Of a stretch of DNA of 64,000 nt, positions 51,301 through 59,227 are shown in pieces; within the stretch, counting starts at the first letter, position 1; each line of letters begins with the position of its first letter. Below the pieces are notes generated by a model. It ran no database searches. It worked only from the letters and a program-made list of their open reading frames with translations, and was not told the DNA's origin. Source of the stretch: Muribaculaceae bacterium (GTDB lineage: Bacteria > Bacteroidota > Bacteroidia > Bacteroidales > Muribaculaceae); the NCBI GenBank assembly GCA_017553785.1, contig JAFZKD010000111.1, positions 124,001 to 188,000 of the forward strand, written 5' to 3'. A program made the translations under genes and the position numbers.

Positions 51301-51692
51301 ACCTTACCTCCTTCACCAAGGACTTCAAGAACCGTTGGGTTCTCCCCGGTGATGAGGCCGTTACTGACATCCCTGCTATCGCATCACGCCGTCAGATCTA
51401 CTCCAACAATTATCTGGGCATGGCTTACAACGCATACAACTACAGCACTGTACGCATTGCCGATGGTGGCTTCATCCGCTTGAAGGAGGTTGCCCTCACC
51501 TATGATATTCCCAAGTCGTTGATTTCACGTCTGCGTCTCACTACCGCTTCTGTGAAGGTGGCTGCAACCAACATCTGTCTGCTTTATGCCGACAAGAAGC
51601 TCAACGGTCAGGATCCCGAGTTCTTCAACAGTGGTGGTGTTGCTTCGCCCAACCCCAAGCAGTTTACCCTCACTCTGCGTCTTGGAATGTAA
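48339..51692 (+). CDS. SusC/RagA-type TonB-linked outer-membrane protein
   Basis: 1117 residues. Signal peptide 1-21; a carboxypeptidase-like regulatory domain about 22-95 (VSGTVLDENNEPVIGASV); a TonB-box-like EVVVTGYQK; a plug domain about 110-250 (GRVSGVQVQNVSG, IRVRGATSIYGSSKPLWVVDG, SIYGAKANAGVIVITTKTG); and a 22-strand-type barrel to the C-terminus, ending FTLTLRLGM. Takes up a large ligand through the outer membrane with the SusD lipoprotein as lid. The downstream metallohydrolase hints at a protein or peptide ligand; no glycosidase is in the operon. No ECF sigma/anti-sigma or HTCS gene lies next to it. Confidence 0.95.
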   Translation: MSLKHFLLFLVMAVAALGASAQVSGTVLDENNEPVIGASVVQQSNPKNGVATDFDGHFTLNVPAGTKIKVTYVGYEESVVAAKAGMTIVLKPKGEVLTEVVVTGYQKVDKRLFTGATQSVDAEKTKLSGVADVSRGLEGRVSGVQVQNVSGTFGTAPKIRVRGATSIYGSSKPLWVVDGVVLEDNVDISADDLSSGDANTLIASAVAGLNADDIESFQILKDGSATSIYGAKANAGVIVITTKTGRKGTSSINYTGEFTYRLKPNYRDFNICNSQEQMSILREMEQKGWLEYANLVNSTTSGIYGQMYTLMDTYDPATGTYALPNTQNARNQYLREAEMRNTNWFDLLFNDNIMQNHSVSISGGTDKGSFYTSASVMTDPGWYKSSRVERYTFNANAIYNLTDKIKLKILNSDSFREQKAPGTLSQNVDVVNGEVRRDFDINPYSFALNTARTVDPTQRYVRNYTSFNIFDELEQNYIDLTVTDLKFQGELNIKPIIKQDQSLEFSVLGSMRVATTEQNHYVLDNSNQAMAYRAGIDPENAIIRSSNSYLYTDPDVKNGLPETILDKGGMLFYNKYHNKTFTFRASGQYMKDFNNGQHIINLFAGMEAIRFDRFSESFDAWGIVYANGNLPFTNYKLFKQMQEENGSYYSVGEYHRRDMAYFANANYALLGRYILNGTLRYEGSNQMGRTSQSRWLPTWNVSAAWNIYDEPFFQNFGLYQKGTLSYAKLRLSYSLTAESGPTSIANAEALYYPTRPWRQEIDTYEMGLELSGLGNSELTYEKKHEFDLGVDLGFLWNRINLVFDWYFRNNFDLIGLIRTQGVGGDTNKYGNVAEMKSHGVEFSLESRNIEAKRPGGFAWSTNWTFSYAVTEITKLQSRSRVIDLVTGNGFPLQGYPHRAIFSIPYAGLDAHGLPLVYDETGTISNVGLNFQEFENLSFLKYEGPVDPTITGGFGNNFDWKGFHLNVFMTYQFGNKLRLDPTFGAGYSDLTSFTKDFKNRWVLPGDEAVTDIPAIASRRQIYSNNYLGMAYNAYNYSTVRIADGGFIRLKEVALTYDIPKSLISRLRLTTASVKVAATNICLLYADKKLNGQDPEFFNSGGVASPNPKQFTLTLRLGM

Positions 51693-51730
51693 AGTAATTG
51701 ATGTTACACATTATATATAATATTAAGATT

Positions 51731-53494
51731 ATGAAACTTCGATATAGAATATTATTCATTGCTATAGCACTCATCGGACTGAGTTCTTGCAGTGACTTCC
51801 TTGAGAAGGTGCCCGATACGCGTGTTTATCTGGTGAATCTTGACCAGCTCGAGCAGTTGCTTGTGACTGGTTACACCACTAGCAATTATGCTCTGGTGGC
51901 CGAGATGTCCACCGACAATGTGATTGATAACAATTCACCTAGCGACATGAAAGGTTCTGAGGGTGTGCGTTATCACCTGAGCTCCTATGAGCAGTTCGAC
52001 GAGCAGGTGTTTGCTTGGGAAGATGTTGACCTCTCCATCTCTGGCGGTGACACTCCGTCTGGCGTGTGGAGTGGTTGCTATGGCGCCATCGCTGCCGCCA
52101 ATGCCGTACTCGAGAAAATCGAGGAGTTTGAGCAGACCGGCGAAATCGAAGGTGAGCCCATCAGTGCATCAGACCGTGCCCGCATGGACGCCATCAAGGG
52201 CGAGGCTTACATGATCCGTGCCTATCATCACTACATTCTGGCCCAGATCTTCTGTATGCCTTATCGTGGTCCCGAGATCAGCAAGACGCTGCCCGGCATC
52301 CCCTATGCTACCAAGCCTGAGACCAAGCTCGACCCCAAGTATGACCGTGGTACTCTTCAAGAAACCTATGACAATATCGAGGCCGACTTGCAATTGGGTC
52401 TGAAGTATGTGACCGAGGACTTCTATGAGGTACCCAAGTATCACTTCAATATCGCTTCATCCAATGCCTTTGCTGCTCGCTTCTATACCGTGAAGCGCGA
52501 GTATGACAAGGTGGTTGAGTATGCGACTGCAGCCTTCAAGGGCAATGATCCCAGCACGATGCGTAACGACTTCTGGGATCAGACCGACTTCTACTACTAC
52601 AGCGACATCGCACGCTATTACAGCAGCGTTGAGCGTCCCGGTAACTTCATGATGATCGGTACCTACAGCACTTGGGACCGTCGTTTCTACGGCTACCGCT
52701 TCTCTTGCAACCGTGATGCCTTGCGTGGCTCTATCCAGGGTCCGGGCCCGTCATGGGAGAACTGCAAGTGGTCTTACCGCAATGGTAAGGACAAGGTTTC
52801 CTTCTCGATGATGCCCTGCTATCAGTACTTCTGCGTTAGCGCTGGTATCGAGTATGGTTCCTTCTTCGTGGGTAACTGCTTCGAACAGTTTGAGTACACC
52901 GACAAGGTGGCAGGTATCGGTTACGTACACATGGTACGTCCCGAGTTCACCAGCCAGGAGACCATCCTGCTGCGTGCCGAGGCTAACCTCTTCCTGGGTA
53001 ACATTGATGCAGCCTTCGAGGATCTGTATCTCTGGAACCATGAGCACCTCCTGCTTGATGAGTCCCGCAATGGCCAGATGACTGAGCTCACCAAGGATCA
53101 GATCCAGAGGTTCTACAGTTACTACGACAATCCCGCTCGTCGTGATCCTGGTTTCGGCATCGTTAAGCAGTTCCACATCGATGAGGTTTGCCCAAGCGAT
53201 AAGTACCATCTCACTCAGGAGATTGAACCTTACATGCAGTGTGTACAGCACTTCCGTCGCATCCAGATGATCCACCTGGGTAACCGCTGGTTCGATATCA
53301 AGCGCTTTGGCTTCGATGTGACCCATAAGATGGGCATCAGCGATGTTTATCACCTTGAGGTGCTTGACCCGCGTTATGCTATCCAGATTCCGAGCGAGGT
53401 AATCGGTGCAGGTCTGGATCCCAACACCCGCGAGACCGTAAGGCCCGAAAACAGCCTTGTTGTGAATAAGGACGCTTTTGTTCGCGTTAACTAA
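51731..53494 (+). CDS. SusD/RagB-family nutrient-binding lipoprotein
   Basis: 587 residues from ATG 51731, chosen because MKLRYRILFIAIALIGLSSC gives a lipoprotein signal with a lipobox; the in-frame ATG at 51698 would put 11 extra residues before it. SusD-type N-terminal TPR region (DRARMDAIKGEAYMIRAYHH) and C-terminal RagB/SusD domain (HFRRIQMIHLGNRWFDIKRF). Surface lid of the SusC pore. Starts 38 bases after susC. Confidence 0.93.
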   Translation: MKLRYRILFIAIALIGLSSCSDFLEKVPDTRVYLVNLDQLEQLLVTGYTTSNYALVAEMSTDNVIDNNSPSDMKGSEGVRYHLSSYEQFDEQVFAWEDVDLSISGGDTPSGVWSGCYGAIAAANAVLEKIEEFEQTGEIEGEPISASDRARMDAIKGEAYMIRAYHHYILAQIFCMPYRGPEISKTLPGIPYATKPETKLDPKYDRGTLQETYDNIEADLQLGLKYVTEDFYEVPKYHFNIASSNAFAARFYTVKREYDKVVEYATAAFKGNDPSTMRNDFWDQTDFYYYSDIARYYSSVERPGNFMMIGTYSTWDRRFYGYRFSCNRDALRGSIQGPGPSWENCKWSYRNGKDKVSFSMMPCYQYFCVSAGIEYGSFFVGNCFEQFEYTDKVAGIGYVHMVRPEFTSQETILLRAEANLFLGNIDAAFEDLYLWNHEHLLLDESRNGQMTELTKDQIQRFYSYYDNPARRDPGFGIVKQFHIDEVCPSDKYHLTQEIEPYMQCVQHFRRIQMIHLGNRWFDIKRFGFDVTHKMGISDVYHLEVLDPRYAIQIPSEVIGAGLDPNTRETVRPENSLVVNKDAFVRVN

Positions 53495-53509
53495 TAAACG
53501 TATAGTACA

Positions 53510-54643
53510 ATGAAAAAGATTCAATATTATATCTCAGCTTTGCTGCTCGTCGCAGTCGCTGCAATGTCGCTTACGTCATGCGGTGAGGACAAGTTGGGTC
53601 CGACGATTTTCCCCGATGTTGATGAAACGCTAGACCCCAACTCCTATAGCTACCAGCTTGACAAATTCCTTCTGGAGAATTACCTGCAGAAGTATAACTT
53701 AACGTTCCTCTACAAGATGCCGGACATCAGCACCAACATGAACTACAATCTGGTGCCCGCCGAGTATGCCAACTCGGTTGACTTGGCTGTCCTGTGCAAG
53801 CACTTGTGGTTTGACGTGTATGATAAGGTGGCCGGTGAGGAATTCCTCAAAACTTATGGTCCTCGCATCATTCTCTTGATTGGCTCGCCTGCTGTCAATC
53901 CTTCCTCTGGTTCTGAGACCGTCGGTCTTGCCGAGGGTGGTATCAAGATTTCATTGTTCAAGGTGAACTCAATGAATATCAACAATTTCCAGCAGATGAA
54001 CGATCTGTATTTCCACACGATGCACCATGAGTTCGCTCACATCCTGCATCAGACCAAGACCTATCCCACCGAATTCAATACGATTTCAGTAGGCCGCTAT
54101 GATGCCAGCAACTGGCAGTATCGCGGTGATGAGGTGACTTCTTTGGGCTTTGTGACCACCTATGCTTCCAGCGAGTATCGTGAGGACTTTGCCGAGACTA
54201 TCGCTTGCTTCATCGTTTACACCGACGCTCAGTGGGAGCGTACGCTCCAATTGGCTTCCCGCGGTTGGGCTACATCGGCTGGCGAGGACGACTTGGATGC
54301 TACCTACTACAGCTACTACTATTATCCCCAGAACGATTCCGAGCAGGATCTCGTGTATGTGGATGAGCGCTATGTGAATATCGTTACCGACGAGGACGGT
54401 ACAGTTCACAAGTACTATCGCAATGAGCGTGACAAGTCAGGCAACCGCATTGTTGTCTATGATGTGGAAGACGAAGACGGCATCGATGGCGCTGAGGCTA
54501 TCGAGCGCAAAGTCCAGATTGCCCGTGAGTGGTTCCGCACCGCATGGAATGTGGATCTCGATGCCCTGCGCGAAGAGGTGCAGCTCCGTCAAGCAACCTA
54601 TGACATCAATCAGTTGCGCCAGCTTGTCTATGGCATTCAGTAA
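53510..54643 (+). CDS. Substrate import-associated zinc metallohydrolase lipoprotein
   Basis: 377 residues. Lipoprotein signal with lipobox LTSC at C24. Zinc motif H173-EFA-H177 in HHEFAHILHQ, the hallmark of the lipoprotein HExxH family (TIGR04549) encoded after SusC/SusD genes. Thought to process peptides or protein substrates at the cell surface before import; activity is not shown for most members. Starts 15 bases after susD, in the same operon. Confidence 0.88.
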   Translation: MKKIQYYISALLLVAVAAMSLTSCGEDKLGPTIFPDVDETLDPNSYSYQLDKFLLENYLQKYNLTFLYKMPDISTNMNYNLVPAEYANSVDLAVLCKHLWFDVYDKVAGEEFLKTYGPRIILLIGSPAVNPSSGSETVGLAEGGIKISLFKVNSMNINNFQQMNDLYFHTMHHEFAHILHQTKTYPTEFNTISVGRYDASNWQYRGDEVTSLGFVTTYASSEYREDFAETIACFIVYTDAQWERTLQLASRGWATSAGEDDLDATYYSYYYYPQNDSEQDLVYVDERYVNIVTDEDGTVHKYYRNERDKSGNRIVVYDVEDEDGIDGAEAIERKVQIAREWFRTAWNVDLDALREEVQLRQATYDINQLRQLVYGIQ

Positions 54644-54661
54644 TTGTTTCACCTTTAACTG

Positions 54662-56026
54662 ATGAAAAAGAAAATGAAAAAGATTTTAAATATTTCATTA
54701 TTGACGCTCGTTGCATTGTCGGCCCTCTCGCTGTCGTCTTGCAAAAATGAGATTGATAACATCTTTGACGAGGATGCGGTTACCCGCTTGGACAAAGCCA
54801 AAGCCGAGTACTCCGACATCTTGACCGACAAAGGTGGAAAGTGGCAGTTAGAGTATTTTGCCAATAGCAATGAGCAAGGTTATATCTATCTGATGACCTT
54901 CTCTAAGGACGGCTCGGTGACGATTTCCGGTAACAACAAGTGGATCAATTATATCCAGAGTGGTTCGATGAATACCCCTGCCTACGGTAGTGCGGTATCC
55001 ATGTGGGAGGTGATTGCCGACAACGGTCCCGTCCTCACGTTCAATACCTACAACAAGTATTTCCACCTGTTTGCCGATCCCTATGATATCCCCAGTGTCG
55101 GTGGAGCTTCCTCCGACGACGATATCAATGAGAACGGTTACGGACATGAGGGCGATTATGAGTTTGACATCATGAAATACTCGGGTGACACGCTTTACCT
55201 TACTGGTAAAAAGTATAACCTGAATATGATTATGACCCGTGTTGCTTCGTCTGTTGATGACGAGATTTACATGAATGAGGTTGTGGCAATGGCCGACTCG
55301 TTCTTTAATTCCAAGGTGCCTCATGTGTACATCAATCTGCCGAACGGTGTGCGCTGGATTGTCAAGAACGGCGCTACCAGTATCCTGAAGATGTTCCGCG
55401 AGGATGCCGATGAAATCTCGACTGCCGAGGAGCACAATGTGATCATTACCCATGACGGTCTCTCGTTCATGGATCCTTTGACCATCGATGGTTACACGAT
55501 TCAGAACTTCATCCGCCAGGCCGACGGTTCGCTGTTGTGCCGTGATGACATGCAGACGACGATGACTGCCGATCCTCTTGCTATCGTATTCTCCAATATC
55601 GATCTCATGTGGAGGTCTCCCTTGTCCGATGTTGGTGGCAGGTATGCCGATTTGGTGGCTCAGATCACTCAAGAGTTGAAGGCCTATAACAAGTCAACGC
55701 TCCAATATGCCCAGATTGAGTATGATCGTGACGCAAAGGTTTATTTGTTCTCGTTCAATATCAAGAAAGGTTCGGTGAAGTATAATCCCACCTACTATGT
55801 GACGATGACCGATGTGAGCGATACACATCTCAAGATGAATGTCGCTGCCGAAGGTGACAAGATGGGTCAGACCTATGCTGAAAAGTGTCCTTCGGTAAGG
55901 GCTCTTGTTGACGCATTGGCTGCCGGAACGCTTGACTTGTCGGCTAACTCCCTGTTGGCACCTGTCAACATGACGACTGCCGAGAGTGGTAACCACAATA
56001 ACTATATCGTCTGGAATCTCCAGTAA
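54662..56026 (+). CDS. DUF4302 lipoprotein
   Basis: 454 residues. Lipoprotein signal (ALSLSSC, lipidated C27). The body begins AKAEYSDILTDKGGKWQLEYFAN, matching what I know of DUF4302, a Bacteroidetes family found after SusC/SusD/metallohydrolase genes; role unknown, perhaps surface binding of the ligand. Starts 18 bases after the metallohydrolase gene and ends before a strong hairpin. Confidence 0.8.
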   Translation: MKKKMKKILNISLLTLVALSALSLSSCKNEIDNIFDEDAVTRLDKAKAEYSDILTDKGGKWQLEYFANSNEQGYIYLMTFSKDGSVTISGNNKWINYIQSGSMNTPAYGSAVSMWEVIADNGPVLTFNTYNKYFHLFADPYDIPSVGGASSDDDINENGYGHEGDYEFDIMKYSGDTLYLTGKKYNLNMIMTRVASSVDDEIYMNEVVAMADSFFNSKVPHVYINLPNGVRWIVKNGATSILKMFREDADEISTAEEHNVIITHDGLSFMDPLTIDGYTIQNFIRQADGSLLCRDDMQTTMTADPLAIVFSNIDLMWRSPLSDVGGRYADLVAQITQELKAYNKSTLQYAQIEYDRDAKVYLFSFNIKKGSVKYNPTYYVTMTDVSDTHLKMNVAAEGDKMGQTYAEKCPSVRALVDALAAGTLDLSANSLLAPVNMTTAESGNHNNYIVWNLQ

Positions 56027-56042
56027 TTTTTGAAATGAAACC

Positions 56043-56079
56043 GCAACCAGGGCTTTGCCTTGATAGAAGCCCTGGTTGC
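56043..56079 (+). terminator. Strong hairpin within the Sus locus
   Basis: GCAACCAGGGCTT (56043-56055) pairs perfectly with AAGCCCTGGTTGC (56067-56079). Only a short TTAAATAG follows, so it may be an attenuator or an mRNA-stabilising 3' end rather than a full stop before the next gene. Confidence 0.65.
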
Positions 56080-56127
56080 TTAAATAGAATAATCTAGATT
56101 TATTAATATAGAATTAAAAAAAGATTT

Positions 56128-58020
56128 ATGAAAAAATTTTTACTTTTAGCAGCTGCTGCGCTTGTCATGACGAGTGCCGGTGCACAACAAATGAAAAACC
56201 TGAAAAAGGTTGATTTCAACAAACCTGAGCGCGTTTGCGTGAAACAGAATGTGGGTTCTGCTATGGAGGTGAAGATGGCTACTCCTCAGGAGATCGCCAA
56301 GAAAGCTCCCAGGAAGGGTGGTTATATCGAGCCTTACTACAACCGTCCCGCCGGTATGTTCCACTCACCGTTTATCTCTGTTGACGGTGCAGGTCTTTAC
56401 AGCTATGGCAATTATCAGTTTGCCTTGGCCAAACCGTTTGCTGAGTATACCTTTAAGGGTGATGGCTACGGTAACGACGGCAGCTACAACTATGTTTGGG
56501 AGTTTTATGACAGGTATTCCGAGGATCCCTATTTCCAGTTTGGTGAGCAGGAGTTGGTATGGACCGATTTCTTCGCAGTTGATGAAGCCCCCATATTCTA
56601 CATGGTAGACGGCGATATCTATGACGAGAGTTCTCCCATTTATCAGTACCAGTGGTGCAACTATGACATGGGTGGTGATGATGATAATCCTGTAGTAAAT
56701 GGTACATATCCTATAGAAATCGCTACAATTCCCTACTCAGAAATGTACGATGACGATATTGAGTTCCTGTTGAGCAGCAAGTCCATGACCGATGGTGGTC
56801 GCTTCCAGAATGCTCTTGGTCCCATCACCCGTTTCTATGGCGCTGATCCTTATGGAACCAACCAGTACGGTTGGTGGTTCGGTAAGAACGGTTCACACAT
56901 CGACGGTATGGCACAGGTGTTTGAGAAACCCACTGTTCCTTATATGCTGAAGAACGTTTATCTGCAGGCTTACACCGACATGGAGGTTAAGGCTCCTGTG
57001 AAGATGACCTGTAAGGTTTACAAGCTGGAAGAGGTTCCTGACTATGTTGAAGATGGTGGCGTCCGTCTGCCCTTGGTTCCCGGTGAGCTCGTTGTTACCG
57101 GTGAGGCAACCGTAACCCCGACTACCGGTGAGGACAAGAATGGTCTTGTTACGTTTACGCTCTACGGCCAGGACGAGGATGACCCCGAACTGACCTACGA
57201 GTACACCCCGACTATCGATTATCCCATCATGGTCTGCATCGATGGTTACAATGATCCCGAGATGGAAGACCTGGTTAACTTCTCAGCATTCATCTCTACC
57301 GACTGGAACGTTGATGAGGGTTTTGGTGAGCTGGCTTACCTGAAGTACCCGATTTATGAAATTGAGTACGACGAGAATGGTGACACTATCTTTGATGCCC
57401 AGGGTGAACCCGAGGTTTACTTCACTGGTGAATACTACTGGCGTGGTCTGAACAACTTCTTCTCTGGTCCCATGGAGATGAAGACCGGTCTGACTATCTT
57501 CATTGCTATTGAGAACCCCTTCCTGACCTTCTACTGGAATCCTTCTGGCGAATACACCTTCCCCAACGAGGGTGGTGTGATGGAAGAGACCATTCAGTAC
57601 AGCGACACCACGGTTGTCAGCAGGAGCATCGACTTCTTCTGCTCACTGCCCGTCGAGGATGGTGACTGGTACATGACCTGGAATGGCAGCGACGAATTGC
57701 CCGATTGGCTGGACATTGAGCTCCAGGATGTTGAGACCTATGAGACCGGTACTATTGTGAATGCTGTTGTTACCGCTCAGCCTCTGCCCGAGGGTGTTTC
57801 TTACCGTTCGGCTGTTATCCGCTTCGAGATCCCCGGTGACTACGTAGAGTACAAGTTCAAGCAGGGTGTATCCGGTATTGAGGAGCAGTTGGTTGACAAG
57901 TCCGAGAACGTTGTTCCTGTTGGCTACTATGATGTAATGGGTCGTCAGCATGACGGCATGCAGCCTGGTATCAACATCATCAAGATGAGCGATGGCAGTG
58001 CCAAGAAGGTGATCAAGTAA
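56128..58020 (+). CDS. Large secreted protein downstream of the Sus operon
   Basis: 630 residues. Signal peptide MKKFLLLAAAALVMTSAGAQ, then a strand- and aromatic-rich body (YSYGNYQFALAKPFAEYTF; FYGADPYGTNQYGWWFGKNG) with no recognised catalytic motif, and an Ig-like or beta-sandwich region near 480-590. The last 30 residues (VPVGYYDVMGRQHDG..GINIIKMSDG) resemble the C-terminal module of Bacteroidetes proteins that use type IX-like sorting, but without a clear charged tail. Probably the fifth gene of the Sus locus, possibly a substrate-binding surface protein; inferred from position. Confidence 0.7.
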   Translation: MKKFLLLAAAALVMTSAGAQQMKNLKKVDFNKPERVCVKQNVGSAMEVKMATPQEIAKKAPRKGGYIEPYYNRPAGMFHSPFISVDGAGLYSYGNYQFALAKPFAEYTFKGDGYGNDGSYNYVWEFYDRYSEDPYFQFGEQELVWTDFFAVDEAPIFYMVDGDIYDESSPIYQYQWCNYDMGGDDDNPVVNGTYPIEIATIPYSEMYDDDIEFLLSSKSMTDGGRFQNALGPITRFYGADPYGTNQYGWWFGKNGSHIDGMAQVFEKPTVPYMLKNVYLQAYTDMEVKAPVKMTCKVYKLEEVPDYVEDGGVRLPLVPGELVVTGEATVTPTTGEDKNGLVTFTLYGQDEDDPELTYEYTPTIDYPIMVCIDGYNDPEMEDLVNFSAFISTDWNVDEGFGELAYLKYPIYEIEYDENGDTIFDAQGEPEVYFTGEYYWRGLNNFFSGPMEMKTGLTIFIAIENPFLTFYWNPSGEYTFPNEGGVMEETIQYSDTTVVSRSIDFFCSLPVEDGDWYMTWNGSDELPDWLDIELQDVETYETGTIVNAVVTAQPLPEGVSYRSAVIRFEIPGDYVEYKFKQGVSGIEEQLVDKSENVVPVGYYDVMGRQHDGMQPGINIIKMSDGSAKKVIK

Positions 58021-58063
58021 TAATTCCGATAGCGTTTAGTTAAGAATTATTTCAACTTATAGC

Positions 58064-58109
58064 GTTGGGTCGAGATTCCAGTTGGAATTCCGGCCCAACT
58101 GATTTTTTG
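58064..58109 (+). terminator. Rho-independent terminator at the end of the Sus locus
   Basis: GTTGGG...ATTCC-AGTT-GGAAT...CCCAAC (58064-58099) followed by TGATTTTTTG. Confidence 0.8.
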
Positions 58110-58175
58110 TATGTCTCAAAAGGGAAATAATAGATTTCTTTGTACCTGAGCGGTATATATCCGAAGTTTTTTATG

Positions 58176-58183
58176 TATTTTTG
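58176..58183 (+). promoter_or_regulatory. -7 box for the TIGR04076-like gene, giving a probable leaderless mRNA
   Basis: TATTTTTG fits TAnnTTTG; the ATG at 58189 lies only 6 bases after it, at or near the expected transcription start. Confidence 0.55.
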
Positions 58184-58188
58184 CGCTT

Positions 58189-58524
58189 ATGAATGATGGT
58201 GGCAACAATAGGGATCGGCCGTTAAAGCGCGTGCGCATTACCGCAATGCGTCAAACGGTCTATCGTGACCTGATGGCGCAATATGAGAATCCGATAGAGC
58301 ACACTTGTGACATTTCTGTCGGGCAAACGTTTGTATCGGTTGACGCCCAACGGCCTGAGGGCTTGTGCGAGAGTGCATGGGAATCGATGCGGCCTTTTGT
58401 CGAGGAGTTGGCTCACGGAACGGGCAACTTCTATGACGGTTGGATGCGCAATCCTTACTCCGCAATGATATCTTGCAACGACGGTTTCCGCCCCTTCTCT
58501 TTTTACATCGAAGTAATTACCTAA
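58189..58524 (+). CDS. TIGR04076-family small protein
   Basis: 111 residues, cytosolic. Matches the TIGR04076 pattern as I know it: RVRITAMRQTVYRDLMAQY near the start, a conserved Cys (C42 region, HTCDISVGQTFVSV), PEGLCESAW, and a C-terminal ISCNDGFRPFSFYIE. Conserved cysteines near 42, 62 and 92 might bind metal, but no function is known for the family. Next gene engB is 34 bases downstream. Confidence 0.75.
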   Translation: MNDGGNNRDRPLKRVRITAMRQTVYRDLMAQYENPIEHTCDISVGQTFVSVDAQRPEGLCESAWESMRPFVEELAHGTGNFYDGWMRNPYSAMISCNDGFRPFSFYIEVIT

Positions 58525-58558
58525 ACTACTCTAGAATTTTAGAAACTAACAACTAAAT

Positions 58559-59158
58559 ATGAATATCAAATCCGCTGAGTTTCAAATCAGCAACAGTGAT
58601 TATCGCAAGTGCCCGAACACTTCGCTGCCCGAGTATGCTTTTATCGGCCGCAGTAATGTGGGCAAGTCATCGTTGATTAATATGCTCACTGGGCGCAAAG
58701 CACTGGCCAAGACCAGTGCCACCCCGGGCAAAACCATGCTCATCAACCATTTCATCATCAATGGTGATTGGTATATCGTTGATTTGCCAGGCTATGGCTA
58801 TGCCAAGCGCAGCAAGGAGGATCGTGACAAGTTGTGGCGAATGATCCAGGGTTATGTGATGGGACGTGAGCAGATGACAAATCTGTTTGTTCTGGTGGAT
58901 AGCCGCATCAAGCCACAGAAGATCGATCTCGAGTTCATGCAATGGCTGGGTGAGAATGGCGTGCCGTTTTCCATTGTCTTCACCAAGATGGATAAGTTGG
59001 GAAAGGTCGCCGGTCCAGCCGCCGTAGAGGAATATAAGAAAGAACTGTTAAAGACGTGGGAAGAGTTACCTCCTATTTTCATGACCTCGGCTGAGGACGC
59101 CCGCGGCCGTGACGAGCTACTCGGCTACATAGACTCTATCAACAAGGAACTCAAATAA
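58559..59158 (+). CDS. engB: Ribosome biogenesis GTPase EngB/YsxC
   Basis: 199 residues. TRAFAC GTPase with G1 [10 protein letters not shown] at 29-38, G3 DLPGYGYA, G4 FTKMDK and G5-like TSAEDARG. Acts in assembly of the large ribosomal subunit; usually essential. Co-directional with the upstream small gene and the downstream GH2 gene. Confidence 0.94.
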   Translation: MNIKSAEFQISNSDYRKCPNTSLPEYAFIGRSNVGKSSLINMLTGRKALAKTSATPGKTMLINHFIINGDWYIVDLPGYGYAKRSKEDRDKLWRMIQGYVMGREQMTNLFVLVDSRIKPQKIDLEFMQWLGENGVPFSIVFTKMDKLGKVAGPAAVEEYKKELLKTWEELPPIFMTSAEDARGRDELLGYIDSINKELK

Positions 59159-59227
59159 CCTTTCTGTTAGAGTCTTTTGTCCAGTCCATCCAGCAAGTCC
59201 AGTTTATCCTGTAACCACAATTCAATC

